Below, piece by piece: positions 34,389 to 42,166 of a DNA stretch of 52,107 nucleotides. The stretch is from Parvibaculum sp. GTDB lineage: Bacteria > Pseudomonadota > Alphaproteobacteria > Parvibaculales > Parvibaculaceae. A program made the position numbers and the translations under genes. The first letter of the stretch is position 1. Each line of letters starts with the position of its first letter. The stretch spans positions 1 through 52,107 of the forward strand of contig JAUSLL010000085.1 of the NCBI GenBank assembly GCA_030649335.1, read 5' to 3'. Under the pieces are notes generated by a model that did no database searches, was not told the DNA's origin, and was given only the letters and a program-made list of their open reading frames with translations.

Positions 34389-36620
34389 ATGAACTGGTTG
34401 CGCTGGAGCATCGACAGAGCCGAGTGGCCATACGCGCTTTGGCGTAAGTGGCGACTGCGGAGCTGGGTGACGCTCGGCACAACGGGAATGGTTGCGGCTC
34501 TTTCTCTTGCCACCTGGATGAGCCTTGCCGACGCACCGCAATTGCGTTTGCAGCTTGCGGCACAACGACAAATCCTGCTCGACCGCGAAGGTCACGCGCT
34601 GTCCGAAGAACTTGGTGAGTGGAATGTTCAGGATCAGGTGTCGCTCTATCAGGTGCCACAACGTTTGCAGCAAGCTGTTCTGACGGCGGAGGATCGTCGC
34701 TTCTACAGCCATCGTGGTGTTGATTGGTTGGCGCGGATGCATGCGATCTGGCAAGGCGTGAAGGCAGGGCGGAATGTGCGTGGTGCGAGCAGCATCACGG
34801 AACAAGTGGTGCGCATGTTGGTGCCGCGCCCGCGCACCCTGTGGTCGAAATGGATTGAGGGTTTCGACGCGCGACGGCTTGAGTATGCGGCGACGAAATC
34901 CGACATTCTTGAATTCTATATCAATCAGGTTCCTTACGCGTCGAACCGGCGAGGCGTAGTGGCGGCGGCGAAGTACTATTTCAATCGCGATCTCGATACG
35001 CTCGATGGCCGTGAGATGCTGACGCTTGCCATCCTGCCGCGCGCGCCATCTGGTTTTGATCCTTATCGCAGCGGCGCAAAGCAACTTGAACGGCGCAGCA
35101 TTCATCTGGCGAGCGAGATGCGCCGCGCCGGATTTCTCAGCGGTGATGAATGGGAGCAGATTATCGACACGCCGCTGACGCTTGAACGCACGGCCGCGTC
35201 CTCCTCGATCGGACATTTCAGAACATACGTTGAAAGACAACTGACGCGCTCCACTGATCTCAACAAACCCGAACGCGTGACGACGACGCTCGACAGTGGT
35301 TTGATGCAACTGGCACAGGGACTTGTTGATCAGCGCGTGAAGGCTTTGGGTGGTCGGAAAGTTCATAATGCGTCCGCTCTTGTGATTGATCATCGCAGCG
35401 GTGAAATTCTCGCTTGGGTGGTTGCCGGATCGGAAAAGGAAGCCCGTACTCCGGGGCGTTATCTCGACGCTGTGCTGGTGCCGCGCCAACCCGGATCGTC
35501 GATGAAACCCTTTCTCTATGCGGCAAGTTTTGATGTGGGCTGGGCACCGGGTTCGCGCATTGAAGATGCTCCGTTGTCGGAAGCTGTGGGCACTGGTTTG
35601 CATCGGTTCAACAATTACTCGCATCAATTTTATGGCGACGTTTCGATACGCCAAGCCCTTGGAAACTCTCTCAATATTCCTGCCGTACACGCCGTAAATT
35701 TCGTCGGGCCGGATCGCTATTTGTCGTTGCTGCATCAACTCGGTTTCAAAAGTCTGTCGCGTGGTGCGGGCTTTTACGGCGATGGTTTGGCACTCGGAAA
35801 TGGTGAAGTTTCGCTCCTCGAACTGGTTCAGGGCTTCGCGGTTTTGGCCAATCAGGGCCAGACGGTGCGTCTTCGGGCGGTGAAGGGTGAAAGCACGCAA
35901 CCCCTTAAAAATAAACGTGTTTTCAGCGCACAGGCGGCGACCATGGTGAGTGACATCCTGTCGGACCCCTGGGCGCGTTCGTTGGAATTCGGTCGCTATT
36001 CCATGCTCGATTTCCCCGTTCAAACGGCTGTAAAAACAGGCACTTCCACGGATTACCGCGATGCTTGGGCGGTAGGATACGACAGCCGCTATGTGGTGGG
36101 GATATGGATGGGCAACCTCGACCAGTCACCGACCGATGGGATCACCGGATCGACCGGTCCCGGCCTTGTTTTGCGCGGGATTTTTGCCTATCTGAACCGC
36201 GATCAGAACACCTCGAGACTAGGCTTGGATTCCGAGGTTTTCCTGCGAGAAAACTGTGCATTCCATGTCGAGGGTCAAGTCGAGGGTTGCGGGCAGATTT
36301 TGGACCTGCAAACAGCGACCAGCGTGAAATTCACAGGGGCGGATAAACCTGCTCCGTTCATCTTATCCCCGACCCGCGATCTCCGCCTCGCCTTCGATCC
36401 GCGCCTGCCCGCAGACAGGCAATCCTTCCGCTTCTCGGTCGCGGGGCTGGGACCCGAGGACAGGGTGACGTGGATTGTGAATGATGAAATCGAAGGCGAA
36501 GCAAAAGGCGGGGATTTCGATTGGCCGGTTGTGCGCGGAAAATATGTGATGCGCGCCGAGGTTGAACGCGCAACCGGGCATAAAATATTGCTCGGGCCGG
36601 TGCCTTTTTCTGTGCGCTAA
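34389..36620 (+). CDS. pbpC: Penicillin-binding protein 1C
   Basis: Bifunctional class A peptidoglycan synthase, 743 residues. After one N-terminal membrane helix (about 28-47) the GT51 transglycosylase has the catalytic Glu101 in TAEDRRFYSHRG and SSITEQVVR. The transpeptidase carries Ser370-x-x-Lys373 (PGSSMKPF), SLN in GNSLNIPAV and Lys549-Thr-Gly (KTGTS). The last 90 residues form the BiPBP_C domain typical of PBP1C. It is cotranscribed with the alpha-2-macroglobulin gene, and its stop overlaps the convergent VOC gene by four bases. Confidence 0.95.
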   Translation: MNWLRWSIDRAEWPYALWRKWRLRSWVTLGTTGMVAALSLATWMSLADAPQLRLQLAAQRQILLDREGHALSEELGEWNVQDQVSLYQVPQRLQQAVLTAEDRRFYSHRGVDWLARMHAIWQGVKAGRNVRGASSITEQVVRMLVPRPRTLWSKWIEGFDARRLEYAATKSDILEFYINQVPYASNRRGVVAAAKYYFNRDLDTLDGREMLTLAILPRAPSGFDPYRSGAKQLERRSIHLASEMRRAGFLSGDEWEQIIDTPLTLERTAASSSIGHFRTYVERQLTRSTDLNKPERVTTTLDSGLMQLAQGLVDQRVKALGGRKVHNASALVIDHRSGEILAWVVAGSEKEARTPGRYLDAVLVPRQPGSSMKPFLYAASFDVGWAPGSRIEDAPLSEAVGTGLHRFNNYSHQFYGDVSIRQALGNSLNIPAVHAVNFVGPDRYLSLLHQLGFKSLSRGAGFYGDGLALGNGEVSLLELVQGFAVLANQGQTVRLRAVKGESTQPLKNKRVFSAQAATMVSDILSDPWARSLEFGRYSMLDFPVQTAVKTGTSTDYRDAWAVGYDSRYVVGIWMGNLDQSPTDGITGSTGPGLVLRGIFAYLNRDQNTSRLGLDSEVFLRENCAFHVEGQVEGCGQILDLQTATSVKFTGADKPAPFILSPTRDLRLAFDPRLPADRQSFRFSVAGLGPEDRVTWIVNDEIEGEAKGGDFDWPVVRGKYVMRAEVERATGHKILLGPVPFSVR

Positions 36621-37372
36621 ACGAGATTTATTTCTATCCCGCAAATTTTGAAACCCGATCCGGCTACGGTCAGCCCGCGCGCTTTGGCGGCGGCGAAAAT
36701 GGGGGCGGCGTCGCGCACTGCGACGTCGATACCGATGACGCCGGTGCCATCTTCATCGACGGGCGGGACAAAGCGGATCTCGCCCTTGGCGAGCTTCACG
36801 TTAGTCGATCCGATAACAGATGAATTGAGATGGTCGGCCCAGCGTTTGGCCGCGTCGGCAGGGTCGCGCGACTGAATGGTGACGGCGGGCAGGCCGAGCA
36901 CATTGGCGTCCGCGCGAAAGTCGCGCCATTCGGGTCCGGCAGGCGGCCAGTTGCTTTCGCTTTCGAGATAGTCTGCAACGCCACCAACTGAATCGATGGA
37001 GGTGAGCACGCCGTCAAAATCGCCCGGATGAAAATGCGTGAACGTGTAGGTCTTGCCTTCGTGTGCCGCGATGGAGCGCAGACCCTTGGCGACCAGACGG
37101 TCGCGATGGGAGAGTGCCTCGCGGTCCTGTAGGATCACCATGTAACCGGCGTCCCCGCTGCGACGCTTCAGATAGCGCGCGGCGGACGCATCGTCGCGCA
37201 CCGGCTGGACGATTTCGAGAAACTCGCCGCCGACGGGGAAGACGACATTGACGAGACCGAAGACGGCGACACCCGGATCGCGGAAGGCGACCTTGAGACC
37301 GAGCGTGGCGGCGAGGTCTTCGACGTAAGGGTCGAGGTCTTTGGCGACGAGGGCAATCTGGCGCAAACGCAT
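36617..37372 (-). CDS. VOC-family (glyoxalase-like) protein
   Basis: A 251-residue protein with two vicinal-oxygen-chelate modules, opening MRLRQIALVAKDLDPYVEDL. ALVAKDL and VFGLVNVVFPVGGEFLEIVQP are typical strand patterns, but the set of metal ligands is incomplete by eye, so the activity (lyase, dioxygenase or binding) is not clear. The ATG at 37372 has GGAGGA 7 bases upstream and is preferred over a start 30 codons earlier, which would add a sequence without fold features. Confidence 0.8.
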   Translation of the reverse strand: MRLRQIALVAKDLDPYVEDLAATLGLKVAFRDPGVAVFGLVNVVFPVGGEFLEIVQPVRDDASAARYLKRRSGDAGYMVILQDREALSHRDRLVAKGLRSIAAHEGKTYTFTHFHPGDFDGVLTSIDSVGGVADYLESESNWPPAGPEWRDFRADANVLGLPAVTIQSRDPADAAKRWADHLNSSVIGSTNVKLAKGEIRFVPPVDEDGTGVIGIDVAVRDAAPIFAAAKARGLTVAGSGFKICGIEINLV

Positions 37373-37484
37373 GGTTTCATCCTCCCGTTTTTCAAAGAGG
37401 GTGCATGCGGCAGACGGATTGTGCAAGGGAAAGGGTGACGGGTAGTGTTGAGGTTGGGGCAAAAATCACTCGGGGGGAGCTGTC

Positions 37485-37874
37485 ATGTCTGTGGAGCTTT
37501 GGTGTTTGTTCGGGGCGATGGTTTTGGGGCTGGTGCATATGTCGGCGGCGTCCCTCACGTTTAAGGCGCAGGTGGGCAATCGCTATACGGTGGGTGCGCG
37601 GGACGAAGCGTTGCAGCCGACGGGCGTGGCGGCGCGGCTTGATCGGGCGCAGCGGAATTTTAATGAGACGTTTCCGATTTTCGTCGCCGCTGTGCTGATG
37701 GTCGAGGTGCTGCACAAAGCGGGCGAGTTCAGCTATTGGCGCGCGCTGATTTATCTCGGCGGTCGGCTGTTTTTCTTGCCGCTTTATGCTGCCGGTGTGC
37801 CGTGGCTGCGCACATTCAGCTGGAACGCGGCGACGCTCGGGCTGGTGTTGGTGATGGCGCAGATTGTGATGTGA
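37485..37874 (+). CDS. MAPEG-family membrane protein
   Basis: A 129-residue integral membrane protein of the MAPEG (microsomal glutathione transferase-like) family. Four hydrophobic segments are seen, with the conserved loop ARLDRAQRNFNETFPIF (about residues 50-66) that forms the glutathione site in eukaryotic members. Bacterial members often have no known reaction. GGGGAG precedes the ATG. Confidence 0.85.
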   Translation: MSVELWCLFGAMVLGLVHMSAASLTFKAQVGNRYTVGARDEALQPTGVAARLDRAQRNFNETFPIFVAAVLMVEVLHKAGEFSYWRALIYLGGRLFFLPLYAAGVPWLRTFSWNAATLGLVLVMAQIVM

Positions 37875-37908
37875 TTTCGAGTTGTGCGACTGAAGGTGAT
37901 GTCGGTGG

Positions 37909-38331
37909 TCAAATGCCGTTTTCGGGCTTCCAGCCCGGTTGTGTGTCGTAGGACTCGATCGCGGGATTCGGGTGGTCCCAATCGCGTTGATTCCGTGTGA
38001 AAATTTCGACCTGCGGCAGCATTCCGTCGGATGTATCTAACGTTCCCATCGCAACCGTCATGAAGCCAGGCATGCCGGTGTTTTTGCCAAACAGCGGGCT
38101 ACCGCAAGTTCCGCAAAATAAACGTGTGACGGTATTGCCCGCATTGCTTTCTATTTTGTAGGTGGCTGGTTGGCCGAAGAGGCGAATGGAGGACTCGGGG
38201 AACATCGCGCCGGTGGTGTGGCCGGTGCCGCTAAGTCGCTGGCAGTCAGTGCAATGGCAGACGGCGATCACAATCGGTTCATCGTCAATTTCATAGCTGC
38301 ACATGCCACACAAACATTTTCCCGTGCGCAT
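37909..38331 (-). CDS. GFA family zinc protein
   Basis: A 140-residue GFA/CENP-V fold protein with zinc ligands in GKCLCGMCSYEI, VCHCTDCQRLSG and FCGTCGSPLFG, a complete set. It starts MRTGKCLCG with the zinc knuckle right at the N terminus. The gene is a separate unit from the molybdoenzyme gene, 46 bases upstream of it on the same strand, and could be cotranscribed with it. Substrate unknown. Confidence 0.88.
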   Translation of the reverse strand: MRTGKCLCGMCSYEIDDEPIVIAVCHCTDCQRLSGTGHTTGAMFPESSIRLFGQPATYKIESNAGNTVTRLFCGTCGSPLFGKNTGMPGFMTVAMGTLDTSDGMLPQVEIFTRNQRDWDHPNPAIESYDTQPGWKPENGI

Positions 38332-38377
38332 AAATGTTCCTTTGCATTGCCCGCAAATGATGCCGGTCGGTCGCGTC

Positions 38378-39139
38378 TTACGAGCCGCTATACCAGTTGT
38401 AGCCTTCGTCTTCCCAATAGCCGCCGGGGTAATCGTTGGTCACGAAAATCTCGACGATATGTTTGGGGTTTTTGAAACCAAGTTTTGTCGGCACACGGAG
38501 TTTCATCGGGTAGCCATATTTGACTGGTAGTTCATCGTCGGCAAAGTCGAGTGCCAGAATAGTTTGCGGGTGTCGCGCGGTCGGCATGTCGATGCTGGAA
38601 TAGTAATTGTCAGCGCATTTGAAGCCGACATATTTGGCGTCCTTGTCCGCGCCGACGCGATCAAGAAAAATATGGAAGGGCACACCGCTCCATTTACCGA
38701 TGGCGCTCCAGCCTTCGACGCAGATGTGACGCGTGATCTGGGACTCCTGCGGCAGGGCGCGCAGGTCCGCCACTGTCCACGGCTTGCGGTCTGCGATTTT
38801 GCCCGAAAGCTTCAGACTGTAAGTTGAGCGGTTGACGACCGGTGCTTTGGATTCGGCATAGAAAGCATTGAACGGAAAGGGCTTGGTGATCGCGCTTTCA
38901 GGGTAAGTCGGTGCCAGCGTGGTCGGGCTGAAAATCGCAGCCTGCACGCCGTCGTTCCACTTCGACATATTGTCGAGAACCTTTTGCACCGAAAAGCCGC
39001 TGCCAAGATCGCAACCTGTCAGCATGGTCAGTGCGCCAAGCGACAGGCCTTGACGCAAAAACAAGCGACGTTCGATGTTTTTGATTTCGGGCGCGATGTC
39101 CCTGAGGTTCACGGCCAGTTTTTCATCACGGCGTTTCAT
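38378..39139 (-). CDS. Tat-exported sulfite-oxidase-fold molybdopterin enzyme
   Basis: A 253-residue protein with the oxidoreductase molybdopterin-binding (YedY/MsrP-like) fold. Molybdenum is expected on Cys140 in RHICVEGWSAIGKWSG, and GYPMKLRVPTKLGFKNPKHI is typical of the C-terminal part. The N terminus has a long leader, a twin-arginine motif ERRLFLRQG (Arg24-Arg25) and then LTGC at Cys43, which fits a lipobox, suggesting a Tat-exported lipoprotein. It is coupled to the upstream cytochrome b gene (ATGA), which would carry electrons. Best analogy is the MsrPQ system, but the substrate is unproven. Confidence 0.87.
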   Translation of the reverse strand: MKRRDEKLAVNLRDIAPEIKNIERRLFLRQGLSLGALTMLTGCDLGSGFSVQKVLDNMSKWNDGVQAAIFSPTTLAPTYPESAITKPFPFNAFYAESKAPVVNRSTYSLKLSGKIADRKPWTVADLRALPQESQITRHICVEGWSAIGKWSGVPFHIFLDRVGADKDAKYVGFKCADNYYSSIDMPTARHPQTILALDFADDELPVKYGYPMKLRVPTKLGFKNPKHIVEIFVTNDYPGGYWEDEGYNWYSGS

Positions 39140-39777
39140 TGGGGAGCCTCCGTGTGGGGTTTGGCATGGGACGCGGGGGAGCGGCCTGTGATCATGGGGA
39201 GAAGGGTGGAAGGGACCAGCAGGACCAGAGCGAGATGGACGAAGATGAAAGCGACAATGCCTGCCATGCAGAAGAAGTGGACGAGCCGCGCGCCTTCATA
39301 GCCGCCGAAGACACTGGCGAGCAGATGGAACTGCACCGGCTTCCAGACAGCCAGGCCGCTGAGGACGACGAGGACGCCGAGCGCGAGGACACCGAGGTAA
39401 AGCACTTTTTGCACGGCGTTGTAGGTGCCCAGACTATGCGCGAGTTTGAAATTGAGTGCGGCGACAGAGTCGTCCCAGAAGGATTTGGGCGAGACAGGCA
39501 GCATGGCGCGGTTGAGATGACCCGACCAGAGCCCGTAGATGAGATAGACAAGGCCGTTGGCTACCAGAAGCCACATGGCAGCGAAGTGCCATTGCAACGC
39601 ACCGCCGAGCCAGCCGCCGATGGTGATGGAGCGCGGGAACATGAAATCGAAAAGGGGTGAGGCATTGTAGATGCGCCAACCGCTACCGATCATCAGCACC
39701 ATGGCGAAGGCGTTGACCCAATGGGTCAGGCGCACAATAAGCGGATGAGGCGAGGGCAGGCCTTTGGGCTTGGTCAT
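39136..39777 (-). CDS. Cytochrome b561-type membrane electron carrier
   Basis: A 213-residue protein with about four transmembrane helices, of the cytochrome b/b6 (Ni-Fe hydrogenase b-subunit) type. Likely heme ligands are histidines in RLTHWVNAFAMV, LQWHFAAMW, and VHFFCMAGIVAFIFVHLAL. It would pass electrons from the quinone pool to the molybdoenzyme, whose start overlaps this stop. GGAGGA 7 bases ahead supports ATG 39777; ATG 39780 is too close. It differs from MsrQ, so the pair is only MsrPQ-like. Confidence 0.87.
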   Translation of the reverse strand: MTKPKGLPSPHPLIVRLTHWVNAFAMVLMIGSGWRIYNASPLFDFMFPRSITIGGWLGGALQWHFAAMWLLVANGLVYLIYGLWSGHLNRAMLPVSPKSFWDDSVAALNFKLAHSLGTYNAVQKVLYLGVLALGVLVVLSGLAVWKPVQFHLLASVFGGYEGARLVHFFCMAGIVAFIFVHLALVLLVPSTLLPMITGRSPASHAKPHTEAPQ

Positions 39778-39869
39778 CATGTGTTCCTCCACACATTCAT
39801 AATAGCGCCGAACGGCTTCAGTTGGCGCGTGATTTTCGTATAGACTTCACCAATGCCTGACGGGGGAAT

Positions 39870-40877
39870 GTGGTGACCAGTATTTGCATCGGCGTGCCGA
39901 GCTACAAACGGGCTGATCTGCTGAAAGACTTGCTGGACCGGCTGTTGCCGCTGCTGGCGGAGCGGCCGCATATCCGCCTCTGTGTGGTGAACGATGGGAG
40001 CCATGACGCGCGATATGACGAGGTTGTGTCGGCGCGCGCGAGGCAATTCGATTACCGGATTTTGCCGGTCAACGGTGGCTGCGGCGCGGCGCGGCGGGCT
40101 TGTTTTGAAGATGCCCGCGAAGACCATCTCGTTTGTATCGATGATGACTGTTTGCCGACACGCGAATGGCTCGACTGGCTGGAGGCGATGATTGCGACAT
40201 GGCCCGGCGTTGATTTGTTTGCGGGCGATGTGAAACCGCATTTTCCGGAAGGCGCGACGCGCTGGCAGAAGGCATTGTCCACTGTGGACGAAGCCCATTC
40301 GGCACTGGAAATGAGCTTCGGACTGCTGACGGCGGTGACGGCCAATCTCGCCATGAAGCGTAGTACTTATGAAGCGGCGGGTGGTTTCGACGCTGGCCTG
40401 CGCGGCGCGGAAGATTGCGATATCACGCAAAAGGTGATCGCGGCGGGGGGAACCTATCTGATCGTGCACCACTGGGTAATTTTCCATGTTGCCAAGCTGA
40501 AGACCCGCGAGATGCGAAAGCGGTTCCGTCAATATGGTTTCGCCACAGCAAGCTATGTGGTTACACGCAACGCTTGGAAAATTGTTTCAAGGTCGGATTT
40601 CGGCCAGTTGCGACCGGCGCTGAGGCGCGCGCGGGAATGTCTGAAAAACGAGCTGGCAAAAAAGCGAAGGCTCGGATTGCCGCCGGTTGTGCAATGGCAG
40701 AGGGCGGGTGTGACCACGCTGTTGCAGCTTGAATATGAATATGGCTGGTACAAGGGGATGAAGGCGCATGGGCGCAGCACATCGTCGCCGCTGCCCTATC
40801 AGCCCAAGCTCATTGATCGCTATCGCGACTTCACGGAAGAGGACCGCGCTGCGCTCGCCCTGCGCTCAGGCGCGTGA
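39870..40877 (+). CDS. Family 2 glycosyltransferase
   Basis: A 335-residue GT-A-fold transferase. IGVPSYKRADLL opens the domain, VNDGSHD is the nucleotide-binding loop, CIDDDCLP (about residues 90-96) is the metal-binding DxD, and GAEDCDITQKV is the acceptor-side acidic motif. No membrane helix; the C-terminal third is basic. Probably transfers a sugar in envelope polysaccharide or glycolipid synthesis. The GTG at 39870 follows GGGGGAA. It converges with another glycosyltransferase, overlapping by 12 bases. Confidence 0.87.
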   Translation: MVTSICIGVPSYKRADLLKDLLDRLLPLLAERPHIRLCVVNDGSHDARYDEVVSARARQFDYRILPVNGGCGAARRACFEDAREDHLVCIDDDCLPTREWLDWLEAMIATWPGVDLFAGDVKPHFPEGATRWQKALSTVDEAHSALEMSFGLLTAVTANLAMKRSTYEAAGGFDAGLRGAEDCDITQKVIAAGGTYLIVHHWVIFHVAKLKTREMRKRFRQYGFATASYVVTRNAWKIVSRSDFGQLRPALRRARECLKNELAKKRRLGLPPVVQWQRAGVTTLLQLEYEYGWYKGMKAHGRSTSSPLPYQPKLIDRYRDFTEEDRAALALRSGA

Positions 40878-42065
40878 GGCGAGGCGGAGTGCCATGTCGG
40901 CGGCAAGGCCCAGCGGATCGGCGGGGAGGCCGAGGCGGCTGACAGCTTGTGCCTGCGCGGCGGCGGCCTGCATCATCGTCGGGTCGGTGGCGGCGTGACG
41001 GATGGCGTTGCCGAGGGCGGCGGTTTCAACGTCGCCGTCGGTCGGATCGAAGCAGAGGCCGGTGCCGAGCTTCACGATCTGGCGGGCGATCATTTGTGAT
41101 TCCGAATGGATGGGGACCACGACCTGCGGGCGACCGGCGGCGAAGGCGGATTGCGACAGGCCCGCACCGGCATGGGACACGATGACCGAGACGCGTGGGA
41201 AAATATCGCTGACGTTCGGCATGTCAGTCAGAACCTCCGCACCCTGACGTTTGAGAAAGCGCGTTGACTCTGTCTCGCCGCCGGTGAGGTGGGCGATGAC
41301 GGGCAGGCCAGTGCTGACACTTGCCTGAACCAGACGCCGCGTCAGCGCCAGATTGGCGTGACCATAGATGAATATGGCGGGTGCAGGCGGCGGCGCGAGC
41401 GGCACGATGCCGCTCTCATAAGTGCCGAGAAGGGGTGTGTCGCGCAAAGGCCCATAGGGATCGAACACGGGCAGCATGAAAACGGCACGCGCGTCGCCTT
41501 CCATGAAATGCGGCAGCGCGGCGATTTCGGGAAGGTCACGCCCGCGCAAGGCAGCGTTGACCGCAGCGAGCATGGTGTGCTGAATGGGCGGCGCGTCTGT
41601 GCCTGCGATGAGGGCGGGATAGTTTTTGATCTGTGCGGGTGGCGCGTTGAACGCATTGCCTGTGACGAGGGTGGGCACGCGGCCTCGCGCGGCGAGGACG
41701 GCGAGCGGGCTGTGGTCGGCGACGAGGACGTCCGGTGCACAGAGCGAGAAAATATCATCCCATGCGGCGAGGCCGCTAAGAAGATCGTCGCTGCGCGAGA
41801 AACCGGCGAGCGCCAGAATTTCGGCAAAGCTTGCCGTGTGGGAACGGATGTTGCCGAGCGAGGCAGGGCGCGGGGCGGCGAGCGCCAGATCACCTTCGGT
41901 CAGATGCGGGCGGATGTGATGCGGGTCATGCAGGACATAGACCGCGCGGAAGGGGGCTTCGCCGGCTGCGGCAAGACGCGCGCGCATGGCGCCTGCTATG
42001 CGTAGCAACGGCATGACATGGCCGAGGCCCGCGCCGAGTTCTGCCGTGAAGAGAATGGTTTTCAT
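40866..42065 (-). CDS. GT-B glycosyltransferase (UGT/MurG-like)
   Basis: A 399-residue GT-B-fold transferase. The N-terminal TAELGAGLGHVMPLL has the G-x-G-H glycine loop of UDP-sugar transferases, and the C-terminal donor site is SHAGAGLSQSAFAAGRP (about residue 300) with PIHSESQMIAR. It uses an NDP-sugar to modify a lipid or small molecule. The convergent GT2 gene suggests both serve one glycoconjugate, though convergent genes need not be linked. MurG itself is not excluded but lacks mur neighbours. Confidence 0.8.
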   Translation of the reverse strand: MKTILFTAELGAGLGHVMPLLRIAGAMRARLAAAGEAPFRAVYVLHDPHHIRPHLTEGDLALAAPRPASLGNIRSHTASFAEILALAGFSRSDDLLSGLAAWDDIFSLCAPDVLVADHSPLAVLAARGRVPTLVTGNAFNAPPAQIKNYPALIAGTDAPPIQHTMLAAVNAALRGRDLPEIAALPHFMEGDARAVFMLPVFDPYGPLRDTPLLGTYESGIVPLAPPPAPAIFIYGHANLALTRRLVQASVSTGLPVIAHLTGGETESTRFLKRQGAEVLTDMPNVSDIFPRVSVIVSHAGAGLSQSAFAAGRPQVVVPIHSESQMIARQIVKLGTGLCFDPTDGDVETAALGNAIRHAATDPTMMQAAAAQAQAVSRLGLPADPLGLAADMALRLASRA

Positions 42066-42103
42066 GGGCGCATTATGGCGTCAGAGAGACAAGGGCGATA
42101 CGG

Positions 42104-42140
42104 ACAAAAAAACAGCCGGCAAATGAATTTGCCGGCTGTT
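42104..42140 (-). terminator. Rho-independent terminator (minus strand)
   Basis: Read leftward: AACAGCCGGCAAAT (42124-42111 complement) pairs with ATTTGCCGGCTGTT (42127-42140) as a 14-bp stem, with a T tract from the complement of AAAAAAA (42104-42110). It lies 27 bases after the end of the barrel gene. Confidence 0.8.
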
Positions 42141-42166
42141 TGACGCAATGTAGGTAGCAAGCGAAA

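Noticed and set aside
33396-36023. 875-codon open frame on the minus strand opposite the alpha-2-macroglobulin end and pbpC
   Set aside because: The product is rich in His, Arg and Cys with no fold features, and the opposite strand holds two well-known genes. It is a mirror of their codon bias.
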